In this document: in pieces, positions 1 to 9,064 of the stretch
Numbering within the stretch: the stretch's first letter is position 1
Layout of the letters: each line of letters begins with the position of its first letter
Assembly: GCA_017442865.1 (NCBI GenBank)
Contig: JAFRXK010000008.1
Location: 1-35,513, forward strand
Length of the DNA stretch: 35,513 nucleotides
Direction: 5' to 3'
DNA from: Lachnospiraceae bacterium
Lineage (GTDB): Bacteria > Bacillota > Clostridia > Lachnospirales > Lachnospiraceae
Made by a program: the position numbers and the translations under genes
The notes under the pieces: model-generated
The model's input: only the letters and a program-made list of their open reading frames with translations
Told to the model about the DNA's origin: nothing
Database searches by the model: none

Positions 1-1803
1 CAAAGCACTTTTATATGCTTCAAATGTTTCTTCATAGTTTGTAAATAAAACAACCTTTTTATCATAGTATTCATCAAAAAGTGCATTTAAAACCACAACT
101 AAACGAGAAGCATAACATTCAGCGTACTCATCTGGATCATCTAATATTTCAACAATATGATCTATGTTATATTGCTCACTCTCAAGCCAATTTTCAACCT
201 TGCCACCAATTTCTTCCAACTTACACTTTTTTACGCATTCTTCAAATGCCCATGGCGAACTAAAGAACGCAGACAAGAGAGGTTTTACATCTGTTTCAAC
301 CTCTAATCTACCTTCTTCAAGTCCTGTCATTATCCATTTCGCCAAGTCTTCATAGATTAAATGCTCGTACACATTTCTATCTGTATTGGCTTCGTATGTT
401 AACTCTATCAAATCTCTTGATGCCATTACCCGTTCATCAGAATCATTTGATTCAAGTATTTTTCTTCTATTGCGAATAATGTTGCTTTCAATTTGATAGT
501 TACCGCATATGTAAGAGATAACAACTTTAATTGCATACACTCCCATATCATCAGAATCTGCATCTATTCCTTTTAATAAATCAGAAAGCTTTTGGTCATC
601 AATTTCCTCACATATTTCTTCCAAATCAGACTGTATTTCTTCAATTAAATCGATACAATCTTCTGACTCATGTGGATTCTCTCCATCCTTCTCTACATCC
701 TGAATCGTTTCTTCCAAATCGCTTAAATCATCTAAAATAAGTGCTGTCTTTTGAATAATTCGACTTTGCTTTCCTATCAATTCACCAAATTCGTCAACAC
801 TGTATTTATCATACTTTCGAGGCAATAAAAGACGTAGTAAATCTAAATACTCTTCTTTTTTTTGCTGAACAGGAGTTGCACTAAGAAGTAATAAATTCTT
901 AGTCTTCTCGCTTAGCATATGTAGCTTTTTATACTCACTTTTAGAAAATAAGAACTTGTGAACTTCATCGACAATTATAAAGTCCCATAATTTTCCTAAA
1001 TCCTCACTGGATATATCATCTATACTCTTTACCAATAAATAATTATTGTTTGAGTCATATCCCTCCGGAATATTAAATTTCAACAATAGTTCAGATTTCC
1101 ATTGTTCTTTCAGAGCCGTTGGGACAACTACTAAAGCCTTAGCATTACTCTTATTTAATGAAAATATCTTGTAAACAGAGATAGCTTCTACAGTTTTTCC
1201 CATTCCAACCTCATCCGCTAACATATATCTACAAGGGCTCTCCTGTAAACATCGCATAATAGAGTTAACCTGATGAGGCATTAAATAAATTTTGGAACCA
1301 GCAAGTTCTTTAAAACCGTAAATAGAGTTTTCCAAAATATTCATACTCTTAGAAACAACAGCTCGTCCTAAATACCAGCAAGGATTCTGGAATTCATATC
1401 TTCCAAGTTGAGTACATGGATCAATATGCCCATTATTAAACGATGCTATTACTTCCTTTTCGCAGACTTTAACAACCCTCTTGTTACTCTGATTTTGAAC
1501 ATAATAATAGTAAAATCCGTCATTTGACTTCTGAGAAGAAAGCACTTTACATCGTTCACGATTACAAACAACTGTAGATTCTATAAAGAAATTGCATCTA
1601 TCAACACTTCCCTGCGGTACTTCAATGATTCCTTTTGGCAAATCCTCAAAAAAGAGTAAATAGTCAAATGGATCATGAATTTTTACCACAACAGTTTTCT
1701 TAAATTCATCTACTTTTGTAATTTGACCGCATATAAAAACCCTTGGTTCCGCCATATTTTCTTTATCAGCTGGACATCTTACATACATCCCTGCACTTAA
1801 CAT
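1..1803 (-). CDS. SNF2-family DEAD/DEAH-like helicase, C-terminus cut by the window edge
   Basis: The gene starts at ATG 1803 with an AGGAG ribosome site 8 nt upstream and stays open for 601 codons to the left edge. I translated it by hand. Residues 1-170 look like the small beta-rich N-terminal region of HepA/RapA/SNF2-type proteins. Motif I is ADEVGMGKT (about 196-204), motif II is DEVH (279-282) and motif III is LLSATP (307-311). A long acidic, mostly helical insert follows (about 320-560). The second RecA lobe begins near the edge with VVLFTNYEETF. It should act as an ATP-driven duplex DNA or chromatin-like translocase. It is third in a cassette after the AddB-like gene, with a 21-bp gap, so it is very likely co-transcribed. 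The helicase assignment is secure; the role in defence is inferred from context. Motifs IV-VI lie outside the window. Confidence 0.85.
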   Translation of the reverse strand, partial: MLSAGMYVRCPADKENMAEPRVFICGQITKVDEFKKTVVVKIHDPFDYLLFFEDLPKGIIEVPQGSVDRCNFFIESTVVCNRERCKVLSSQKSNDGFYYYYVQNQSNKRVVKVCEKEVIASFNNGHIDPCTQLGRYEFQNPCWYLGRAVVSKSMNILENSIYGFKELAGSKIYLMPHQVNSIMRCLQESPCRYMLADEVGMGKTVEAISVYKIFSLNKSNAKALVVVPTALKEQWKSELLLKFNIPEGYDSNNNYLLVKSIDDISSEDLGKLWDFIIVDEVHKFLFSKSEYKKLHMLSEKTKNLLLLSATPVQQKKEEYLDLLRLLLPRKYDKYSVDEFGELIGKQSRIIQKTALILDDLSDLEETIQDVEKDGENPHESEDCIDLIEEIQSDLEEICEEIDDQKLSDLLKGIDADSDDMGVYAIKVVISYICGNYQIESNIIRNRRKILESNDSDERVMASRDLIELTYEANTDRNVYEHLIYEDLAKWIMTGLEEGRLEVETDVKPLLSAFFSSPWAFEECVKKCKLEEIGGKVENWLESEQYNIDHIVEILDDPDEYAECYASRLVVVLNALFDEYYDKKVVLFTNYEETFEAYKSAL

Positions 1804-1824
1804 AGACAGTTCTCCTAATTACAA

Positions 1825-4491
1825 TTAATCAACCTGAGCATAGTACGCAATGCAAATTTCTCTATTACTACAATACTGACACCACACATCAGTACTACTC
1901 TTAAAGTTGTCTCCTATAAGTTTCTCCTTTGAAAGTTCTTCCTCAATCTTACTTGGTGAAATATCGATAAATTTATCTTTTAACACATCTCTATTGAACT
2001 TTCTTGAGTTTTTTAACTGTTTATATATAAACAGTTCTCTAATCATCATAAATTTCCTATCTTTCTCAGAAAGAATAGGATATTTTTTTACACTTCCCAA
2101 ACGATTTTTAATATTATTTACAATGTCTATTCTATTTACATTCATTGCAAACGGAAAATACTTCTTTAACTCATCATATTTTTCATTAATTCTCTCTACT
2201 AATACAAGTTCACTTCCTGGCAGTCCTTGCATACTCTCTTTTATTTCATTTTCAACCCATATTTCCAAGTACTTAGCAAGCAAAAACTCATCTTTGTAAA
2301 CAGTATTTCCCTCTGTTAATGTTTCAAACAAAAATCGCTTCTTGCAAATTCTGTAACGATAGTAATCGTACATCGAATATGTTCCTAAAGAAGAATTCTT
2401 GATTTGAATATCTGAAACATCTTCTAGTTTTCTACTAATTATACGATCAATATTTCTTTTCTTTTCTATGCCAAGAATTTTAAGTAAATAATACGGTTCT
2501 CTCTCTAAGTCACCATCTCGTTTCACGTAACTAAGCTTATATTTTCCTTTATTAAACTCTAAACCGTATATAAGTGCATATCTTTTAAAATTCTTATATT
2601 CCTTTCTTGCTTTTACAAAAACTTGGTATTTCCAATCTACTGGATTCTGTGCCACTTCAAAAAAATCTGAATTTAGAGGCCAAGAAAACTCTCGTGTCTT
2701 AACGGCATCAATGTCCTCATCTGTCAAACATGCAAAATGCATTATTTGAGACTTACTATCCTTAGCAGTTCTTAATACATCACCATCTATTTGTTCATAG
2801 TTTCTCACAATCCAGTTTGCACTTTTACTAGGCTTAGTTTCCTGAACAAGATATAATGACATTGTAGATTTCAAACACTCAAATGACGCTGAAGCATCTA
2901 TATCTTCTACTTCATCTAATCTTGTAAGAACCCTATTTATGATATCTGTAAATTCATCGCCCAAATCACGTTCATCCAATATTTCTTCCTGCAAATATTG
3001 CTTTAATTTTTTGTAGAACGCTTTAAAGTTATTAGGATGTTTTTCAAAATCTTCATAAAAAAACGATGCCAATTCCTCTAAATCATTTAAGGCCTGTTCT
3101 AATTCATTAATTTCATCTTTAGTTACAACATAATAAGAAATATGAGAAACATATTCTAACCGCTTATCATCAGATATAAACTTTTTATTTTTTCTAACTT
3201 TTTTTATTCTTGAAAGCATATCATCTACTGATAAGCATCCAACGAAGAGACTTTCCATTTTCCCAAATGTAGATGCCAATCTACCCGGGCTTTTCTCTAC
3301 TAATATCCCTGCACTTAAGCATTCTCTGATATCATTAATATCTGAGATAAGAATTCCATTTGTTTCAGAATCCCACATATTAGCCACAGCAATAAAGAAA
3401 TGTCCCAAAGGATAATTTAAAAACTGTCGCTCACCAAACTGCTCTGGAAAATATATTTTTAAAATGTCATTAGCAGAACTATCAGCAGCATATATCTGTT
3501 CATTCATGGCTGACATAGGATGTTCTGGATCTCTACGCTCAGCTTCTTCAAATATTTTTGCCACATAGCCCGCAAATTCGGTCATATTGTCAAACTCAAT
3601 AATCTCATAAGGTTTTTCTACCGTAATATCTTCTTTTCTTCCTTCTAAGAGTTTTCCCATGTTCTGAGCAAGCATGTTTCCTTCATAACTAATAGTAGAA
3701 GAATCTGTTGGATGAAACTCATTTCCTTTGAAATCAATCATTTTGCAATCAAATGACGAATAAATATCAATCCAAGTTTGGTATATATTTTTATATTGCT
3801 CCTGATAGTTAAATAAAAGAATTACCTTCTTATATTTTGCAATCTCCTCTATAGTTCTTAGCATTAACGGTGAAAACTGATGAACCCCATGAATTACAAT
3901 ATGATCAAATTCGCTGATTACAACACTTTCTGATGCGTTACTTGAATTGTCTTTTGCTATCTGTAGTGCAGCAATTATAGCTTCATCAATTTCTTGTTCC
4001 GTAAAGTCTTCTTTAAGAACAAAATCTTTATTCTTTACAGAATTAATTATCTCGTTGAAAATAAAAACTATAAACTTCTGTTCGGGAGTAAGATACTTTT
4101 CAACAATATTATTAGGATTCATTCGTAACTCGAACATTGTCCTAATACTATTAAAGACTTCATCCCTGTTGAACAAAAAAGATTTTCTAATATTTTCTAC
4201 TTCGGTAGCATTTAACCCACAACGTTCTGATGCAACACTGATAATATTATCAATATCAGTATGCTGCTTTACAGCACACGCCGTCCCTGTCCAATACTTA
4301 TACACTGCATCTGTTAAATTTTTTACTGTCGTCGCCCTGCCAATTTGAAAATCTTTTCCATAAAGTGTTTTTAATCCATTGACTAAAGTCTGTGACACAC
4401 AAAAATAAGGACAATTCACTATTTCATTCCATAGCTCTTGATTATCTTTCAAGCTATATGGATTATGATATGAATATATAACTATCGACAT
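1825..4491 (-). CDS. AddB-like protein with iron-sulphur cysteines, probably catalytically inactive
   Basis: 888 residues. I chose ATG 4491 over an upstream start because GGAGGGG lies 5 nt before it and overlaps the stop of the preceding gene. Residues 196-230 (IVIHGVHQFSPLML, then VILLFNY) match the AddB-type segment that follows the degenerate motif II. The N-terminus (IVIYSYHNPYS) has no GxxGxGKT Walker A. Cys716 (RICKKRF) and C-terminal Cys871-x2-Cys874-x5-Cys880 match the CX2CX5C iron-staple spacing known in AddB and Cas4. Between them I find no GxxD, ExK or QxxxY motifs, only helical sequence. By comparison with AddB it should pair with the upstream UvrD/NERD protein as a scaffold or DNA-reading subunit. 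It could instead be a very divergent active nuclease. Confidence 0.72.
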   Translation of the reverse strand: MSIVIYSYHNPYSLKDNQELWNEIVNCPYFCVSQTLVNGLKTLYGKDFQIGRATTVKNLTDAVYKYWTGTACAVKQHTDIDNIISVASERCGLNATEVENIRKSFLFNRDEVFNSIRTMFELRMNPNNIVEKYLTPEQKFIVFIFNEIINSVKNKDFVLKEDFTEQEIDEAIIAALQIAKDNSSNASESVVISEFDHIVIHGVHQFSPLMLRTIEEIAKYKKVILLFNYQEQYKNIYQTWIDIYSSFDCKMIDFKGNEFHPTDSSTISYEGNMLAQNMGKLLEGRKEDITVEKPYEIIEFDNMTEFAGYVAKIFEEAERRDPEHPMSAMNEQIYAADSSANDILKIYFPEQFGERQFLNYPLGHFFIAVANMWDSETNGILISDINDIRECLSAGILVEKSPGRLASTFGKMESLFVGCLSVDDMLSRIKKVRKNKKFISDDKRLEYVSHISYYVVTKDEINELEQALNDLEELASFFYEDFEKHPNNFKAFYKKLKQYLQEEILDERDLGDEFTDIINRVLTRLDEVEDIDASASFECLKSTMSLYLVQETKPSKSANWIVRNYEQIDGDVLRTAKDSKSQIMHFACLTDEDIDAVKTREFSWPLNSDFFEVAQNPVDWKYQVFVKARKEYKNFKRYALIYGLEFNKGKYKLSYVKRDGDLEREPYYLLKILGIEKKRNIDRIISRKLEDVSDIQIKNSSLGTYSMYDYYRYRICKKRFLFETLTEGNTVYKDEFLLAKYLEIWVENEIKESMQGLPGSELVLVERINEKYDELKKYFPFAMNVNRIDIVNNIKNRLGSVKKYPILSEKDRKFMMIRELFIYKQLKNSRKFNRDVLKDKFIDISPSKIEEELSKEKLIGDNFKSSTDVWCQYCSNREICIAYYAQVD

Positions 4492-4493
4492 GA

Positions 4494-7400
4494 TTACCCC
4501 TCCAATAGTGTTGCCCAACTAATACTTGGTGTACTATCAATATTGTTTATCCAAATACAATTCCTTATAGTTCTAGTTAATGCAACATAAAGTATTCTCG
4601 CGTCTTCTGCTATTTGCTCATCTACTTCCGTAACTTCATTGTAATTTGAATTACGTTCTCTAATACTATTATCAAATAAAACCGTATAAGCGAGTTTGCT
4701 GTCATTGTAGCTGGCTTCTAGTTTTACCTTTTTAGTATCACTAATATCTTCATACGTATACGGTAAAATAACAGTGCCATACTCAAGACCTTTAGATTTA
4801 TGAACAGTTGTACAAATAATATGCACTCCATCCTCTTCTGAATCTAGTGTTCTTGATAACTGTTTCTGTCCGGTAAGTATATTGATACCTAAATATTCTA
4901 TTATTTGATTCAGTGTCAGCGCATCAATCCTCGAAAACTTAATCATTCTTTCCAATAAGTAGTCATAATTTGCAATGTATAATCGCTGTCTAGCCCTTAC
5001 AACGCTATAATTATCCCAAGGTTGTAAAGAATCAAATATCTTTTTCAAGACAAACAAAATTGGTTGCGAATAAACTTCTTCTAATAATTCACTCCAAGTC
5101 ATACTCATTCTTTTTGTAAAGAATTCATTTAGAATTCGAACCAGTTCATCCAATTTATCATCATCCGATAAAACCATTAATCTCTGATAATCCAATTTCA
5201 AATTAATATAGTTTGATTCTATAAGGTTTATTAAATAAACTGTGTTTGTATTATGACTTAATGCTAATACCAACTTGTATAAATCAAGTGTCGATGGTAA
5301 TTGGAATAAATCACCACCTATGCTTGTTTCTATATTTATATCTCTCTTCGCCGCTGCACTAACAATATTGTCTACTTGCCAATTGCTCCTAACCAAAATT
5401 GCAATAGTACGTTCTTCTTTACTAAGTTCTTTTTCTTTACACAGCTCTTCTATTTTCTTTTTTTCTTCCAAAATTGTATCATTGAGTAAATCAAGAATAT
5501 TGTCACTATCCTTTCCATGACAATGCAATTCTGTAAACAAATCATTTTCATTTCTATCAGTTAGTACATCACTAACTAATTGATCTTCTCCCGGTTTGTA
5601 AGGAAGTATTCCTTCTGCACCCATACCACTAAATACGGAATCGAACAAGTCAAGTAATCTACCATCGGTTCTATAATTTCTGTTTAAGCGGTAATGACAC
5701 CAGTCAACTTCTTTGCCATTCTGTAATCTCTGAAAAGCATTTAGCTTTGCTCCTCTAAATCTGTAGATACTCTGCTTCAAGTCACCAACTACAAATAGTC
5801 TACACTCTGCATTAATACTTTTTTGCAGCTTTTGAAAAACTTCAATTTGAACATCATCAGTATCTTGAAATTCATCTATGAACAAATATTTAATTTTTAA
5901 ATCTTCTAATTTCTCGCATCCATTAGAGAGAATTTTATCTAATTCAATCAAACAATCTCTGAGATCGATATCATTGCTATTACGCATCATCTCCGTATAG
6001 ATAGCTTCAGCAGGGAACATTACCTCTAGAAACAAATCGTTAAAATAAGGGATATTATTCTCGACAACTGTTCCCATTTCAGATGATTTTATAGTTTCAA
6101 GATTAATACTCTTATCAAAAAGACGATCTGCAACATTCATCAACTTCTTCTTTAAGTCATATACAGGAATAGGAAGTTCGTTTGAAAAATTAGCATTCTC
6201 CTCTTCCTTCTTTTCTAAATACTCGTTCAAGAAAAGATCATATGCTTTTCCTCTATCGTACTCATTTGAAGATATTCTAAAATTAGTACCTAATCCGGTA
6301 TACAGCGACTCACCACGCAAAATATTAATAGCAAACTTATGTATTGTTGAAATATTTGCACGATCTATATCCTCGACGTATTTTAAGTATCTTTCATATC
6401 CTGTGAGAACAAAATAGTTTACAAACATCTGCTTTAATCTTTTCTTCATGTTAATTGCAGCATCATTTGTAAATGTAACCATTGCCACTTCATCAGCAAT
6501 GTTCATTACTGGTTCATCCTGCTTATTGCATAAATAGGCTATTCTAGAAACCATTGAATACGTTTTACCGGTTCCAGCACCTGCTTCTACCAAAATATCT
6601 CTATTAGTTGTTGCGTGCTCAATATCATATTGCTGAACATTAAATGATGTCATATCAGAAAGTGCAACTAAAAGTTCATGTTGTTTTTCATCACATTGTC
6701 CGTCTACTACAACTAATTCTTCACTTATTACTTTTTGAAGATTAGGAGCATAATATATAGAAATATTAAATGTTGAAAAAGCATCTTTATACTTTGAAAC
6801 TTTTATCCCACCTTCGTATCCCACTTTAAGATTGTTTTTCTTAAGATCTATATTATGCATTTTGAAAGAGTCACTTAAACATCTTAAAAACGAATCAAAC
6901 TCCATCTGTTCACTAACAAAAACAATTTGCTTAACGCCATCAAAATAATCACTAATTATCGCATGAATTAAACTCTCATTTATGCCATTAGGGAAAATAG
7001 ATAACTTTGAATAAGGCTTATTCCTGTTATCTACAACACTCAACTTAAATTCTGGTTCTAACTGTTTTCTAATTCTAACCATCAAATCATATGAGAAATC
7101 TGTATGCGGAATAAACTTGTTTAATGTAAACAAGTGCTGAATTTTCTCATTTAGTTTTTTCCCATCCTCAATATCTTCTTTGAATATTGTATATTCAGGT
7201 TCAGAAACAATATCTAACTTTGTTTTTACATACTGCTCCTGTGTAATAAATGGATAACAAACCATATCAAGTACAAGCGGACTTGCATTGTATTTTTCGA
7301 CAATTTTATTTAATATTGCAAATCTATAAGCTCTAGCTTGTTTTTTAGGTGAAGTTTGAGGTTCATCATACCCATCAACAATTATGTTATCTATTCCCCG

Positions 7401-7604
7401 TACATCTATCTTATCCGGATCCCACCCCTTCACTTCAACAATAACTAGACCAAGATTTTCAGCCATCACGCAAAAATCATATTCGCGCCCATTTACTTCT
7501 CGTTGGTTATATACCACATTATCTTCAGGAAGATTTGTAGACAAACTTTCCCAAACTCTCCCTTCACCTTTCCAAGAAGGTTTATTATCAATCATTTTAG
7601 CCAT
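4494..7604 (-). CDS. NERD nuclease domain fused to UvrD/AddA-like superfamily 1 helicase
   Basis: 1036 residues; the start has an AGGGAGG ribosome site 9 nt upstream. Residues 12-130 form a NERD-type nuclease-related domain, with Glu15, the EYDF Asp (43) and VIVEVKGW (54-61) supplying the D-ExK-like catalytic set. The full superfamily 1A helicase follows: motif I EAGAGTGKT (340-348), Ia VTFTNDAA (376-383), Ic STIHKFA (419-425), II FIDEFQDTD (575-583), III VVGDLKQSIYRFRG (605-618), IV NRNYRT (641-646), V TVHKSKGLEY (933-942) and VI VALTRT (1007-1012). It stops about 24 residues after motif VI, so the C-terminal RecB-type nuclease of AddA is absent. It should be an ATP-dependent 3'-5' helicase with its own nuclease. 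It abuts the AddB-like gene (2 nt between stop and start), as expected for subunits of one complex. Confidence 0.88.
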   Translation of the reverse strand: MAKMIDNKPSWKGEGRVWESLSTNLPEDNVVYNQREVNGREYDFCVMAENLGLVIVEVKGWDPDKIDVRGIDNIIVDGYDEPQTSPKKQARAYRFAILNKIVEKYNASPLVLDMVCYPFITQEQYVKTKLDIVSEPEYTIFKEDIEDGKKLNEKIQHLFTLNKFIPHTDFSYDLMVRIRKQLEPEFKLSVVDNRNKPYSKLSIFPNGINESLIHAIISDYFDGVKQIVFVSEQMEFDSFLRCLSDSFKMHNIDLKKNNLKVGYEGGIKVSKYKDAFSTFNISIYYAPNLQKVISEELVVVDGQCDEKQHELLVALSDMTSFNVQQYDIEHATTNRDILVEAGAGTGKTYSMVSRIAYLCNKQDEPVMNIADEVAMVTFTNDAAINMKKRLKQMFVNYFVLTGYERYLKYVEDIDRANISTIHKFAINILRGESLYTGLGTNFRISSNEYDRGKAYDLFLNEYLEKKEEENANFSNELPIPVYDLKKKLMNVADRLFDKSINLETIKSSEMGTVVENNIPYFNDLFLEVMFPAEAIYTEMMRNSNDIDLRDCLIELDKILSNGCEKLEDLKIKYLFIDEFQDTDDVQIEVFQKLQKSINAECRLFVVGDLKQSIYRFRGAKLNAFQRLQNGKEVDWCHYRLNRNYRTDGRLLDLFDSVFSGMGAEGILPYKPGEDQLVSDVLTDRNENDLFTELHCHGKDSDNILDLLNDTILEEKKKIEELCKEKELSKEERTIAILVRSNWQVDNIVSAAAKRDINIETSIGGDLFQLPSTLDLYKLVLALSHNTNTVYLINLIESNYINLKLDYQRLMVLSDDDKLDELVRILNEFFTKRMSMTWSELLEEVYSQPILFVLKKIFDSLQPWDNYSVVRARQRLYIANYDYLLERMIKFSRIDALTLNQIIEYLGINILTGQKQLSRTLDSEEDGVHIICTTVHKSKGLEYGTVILPYTYEDISDTKKVKLEASYNDSKLAYTVLFDNSIRERNSNYNEVTEVDEQIAEDARILYVALTRTIRNCIWINNIDSTPSISWATLLEG

Positions 7605-7680
7605 ATCTATTTGCCTCCCTGATCAAGTAGTATAATTTTTGCTTTTCTTCTATCTTCTCCATGCACGTCTCACCCTCATA

Positions 7681-7914
7681 TCACTTTTTTGATTCATCTT
7701 TCTTACAATGGATTAAATCTTCAAAATCATAATCTAACTCCATACATATTCTTTCCAAAATACCCATAGATACAGTTTCGCGCCTACTCATCTTTGCTAG
7801 AGTACTACTGCTAATTCCAATGTTCTCATTTTCAACAGGATCCGTCTTCTTCATACCTTTGTCTATCAATAATTCCCATAATCCATTATAAGATATAGCC
7901 AAATAATTTCTCAC
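7681..7914 (-). CDS. small XRE/Cro-type transcriptional regulator of the helicase cassette
   Basis: 77 residues with a non-ATG start: GTG 7914 (GGGGA about 9 nt upstream), or possibly TTG 7902, which would give the MAISYN start common in this small YozG-like family. The fold is one Cro/C1-type helix-turn-helix: LWELLIDKGMKKTD, then the recognition region ISSSTLAKMSR, then the closing helix MGILERICMELDYDFEDLI. It lies 76 bp upstream of the NERD-UvrD gene on the same strand behind a good promoter. It is therefore likely to repress or tune the cassette and itself. Palindromes at 7917-7930 and 8011-8030 are candidate operators. Such regulators commonly precede restriction and defence operons. 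The target is inferred, not shown. Confidence 0.82.
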   Translation of the reverse strand: MRNYLAISYNGLWELLIDKGMKKTDPVENENIGISSSTLAKMSRRETVSMGILERICMELDYDFEDLIHCKKDESKK

Positions 7915-7974
7915 TTATGGGATTCCCCATATCGGTGAAGAATCTCGCGGTTCATAATAATAGCCCTAGAATAT

Positions 7975-8004
7975 ATTATACTAACATCTGTATTATTTTT
8001 CAAA
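7975..8004 (-). promoter_or_regulatory. promoter of the XRE/helicase cassette
   Basis: On the minus strand there is TTGAAA (7999-8004), an 18-bp spacer and TATAAT (7975-7980). Transcription would start near 7968, giving a leader of about 55 nt. No other clear promoter is seen before the NERD-UvrD gene, so this one probably drives all four genes. Confidence 0.65.
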
Positions 8005-8010
8005 CTAATC

Positions 8011-8030
8011 TTTCGACTTTGCGAAAGTCT
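8011..8030. promoter_or_regulatory. palindromic operator candidate upstream of the -35 box
   Basis: CTTTCG-n6-CGAAAG (8011-8028) overlaps GACTTT-GCG-AAAGTC (8016-8030), seven bases upstream of the -35 box. A second palindrome, ATGGG-ATTC-CCCAT (7917-7930), covers the ribosome site of the XRE gene. Both are natural binding sites for the dimeric XRE protein. Assignment is by position only. Confidence 0.4.
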
Positions 8031-8105
8031 TTTTCGAATATTTGACCATGGAATTTTAAAACCAAAAAACAAATTGTTATATTTATGGCACACTTTCTTT
8101 AACAC

Positions 8106-8430
8106 AATAAAATATCAAATATGCTGTCCAAAAAAACGGATTCTCACACATTTTTTATCTCTTTCCCACCCTCTTTGTACAGCACATCTTTGATGATGTT
8201 ATAACTAATCTTCGCAAAGTGACGAGCAGCGCTTTATTGTAAAAAAACTGCTTATGCTCGTTGGTGCCACATCCCCATACCCTTGAACAGTCTTTCCGGC
8301 TAGCTACGCAATTCTTACGAAGCGCTGTATTCTCTATTGAATAATTCTTTAAGAAATTTATGTTGCGAGTATTAAGCACCTTAATTTTCAGCTAGTTTCT
8401 TTTCCCTAATGGATACCGACAATTCATTTA
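8106..8430. other. non-coding or decayed DNA between the cassette and the ppdK repeat
   Basis: No convincing gene is visible. A minus-strand frame (8155-8379, 74 residues) is basic and Cys-rich but has no ribosome site or recognisable motif. The stretch may be decayed mobile DNA, but nothing in it identifies an element. Confidence 0.4.
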
Positions 8431-8535
8431 TACCCAAAGAGGAAGCCCTCCCAGACTTCCTCTCTCTAATCTTACATCAACTATTCTGTTTATATAACAT
8501 TTTGAATATTATTTGTTAGCGATAGCTGCCTTTGA
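8430..8535 (-). pseudogene. relic copy of a ppdK 3' end with its terminator
   Basis: Reading on the minus strand, codons at 8529-8509 spell A-A-I-A-N-K-stop, the same C-terminus as the intact ppdK, but with synonymous changes (GCT, ATC, GCT, AAC instead of GCA, ATT, GCA, AAT). The 42 bases 8473-8514 are identical to 9023-9064. Beyond them lies a related GAGGAAG/CTTCCTC hairpin (8439-8462), as at the true gene. Upstream of the A-A-I-A-N-K codons the similarity to PPDK fades within a few residues. This looks like the end of a divergent ppdK allele left by integration or recombination. Confidence 0.6.
8473..8514. repeat. 42-bp perfect direct repeat, distal copy (possible att-like site)
   Basis: Identical to 9023-9064 at an offset of 550 bp. 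It covers the stop codon and last Lys codon of ppdK plus about 38 bp of 3' flank. See the finding on the ppdK boundary. Confidence 0.85.
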
Positions 8536-8975
8536 AGTTGTTGTCACTTAGAGGATTTTATTTTACTGTTCACATCTACAACTCCACCCCAGCCTACTGC
8601 TTTAGATCAAAATATACACATTGTCATATATGGCGGAATACAGATTACATCATCTTTGATGTACGGATTTTTCAGATGAATTATATATGAGCCTCCTATT
8701 CTTTTTTAATATGATTCTCTGAACCTCAAAAGGCATTTATATAACACTTAATATATGTTTCTGAAGCGTTTAGTGCAGGGGCAATCCCAGAACATCAGTT
8801 TTCCACATTCGTTTACTATCATGCTATCTGTATCGTTCAAAAAAGCGCAATATAAAACACATGCCAGCTTTGGTGTATACGCACTTTGTTTTATGCGCCA
8901 GCTTTGGTGTATGCGCATTTTGGCTTGTGCATTTACATTTATGTATGTGCATCAAAAAAGTCTCAAAGTCTCATT
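8536..8975. other. non-coding segment between the two ppdK-end copies, with a 34-bp double repeat
   Basis: No gene is supported. Two near-identical 34-bp units start at 8863 and 8897 (GCCAGCTTTGGTGTAT, then R-CGCA-Y-TTT). A small palindrome, ACATCA-TCTT-TGATGT, lies near 8650. Plus-strand reading frames across this part have no ribosome site and are low-complexity. Confidence 0.5.
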
Positions 8976-8986
8976 TTATACACCAA

Positions 8987-9011
8987 AGAGGAAGCCCATC
9001 GGGCTTCCTCT
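8987..9011 (-). terminator. ppdK terminator
   Basis: A perfect 11-bp stem, AGAGGAAGCCC with its complement around a 3-nt loop, is followed on the minus strand by TTTGG. It lies about 50 bp after the ppdK stop. Confidence 0.75.
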
Positions 9012-9022
9012 TCTTATACTCA

Positions 9023-9064
9023 TACATCAACTATTCTGTTTATATAACATTTTGAATATTATTT
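9023..9064. repeat. 42-bp perfect direct repeat, ppdK-proximal copy
   Basis: Identical to 8473-8514. It spans the intact ppdK stop codon and 3' flank. Confidence 0.85.

Noticed and set aside
7911..8105. 64-residue minus-strand reading frame upstream of the XRE gene
   Set aside because: It spans the -35/-10 promoter and both candidate operator palindromes, has no ribosome site and shows no motif.
8155..8379. 74-residue basic Cys-rich minus-strand frame as a transposase remnant
   Set aside because: No transposase motif, no inverted ends and no ribosome site; kept only as possible decayed DNA.
8473..9064. 550-bp transposon bounded by the 42-bp direct repeats
   Set aside because: The interval has no transposase or terminal inverted repeats, and the repeats include a gene end, so integration or recombination at ppdK fits better.
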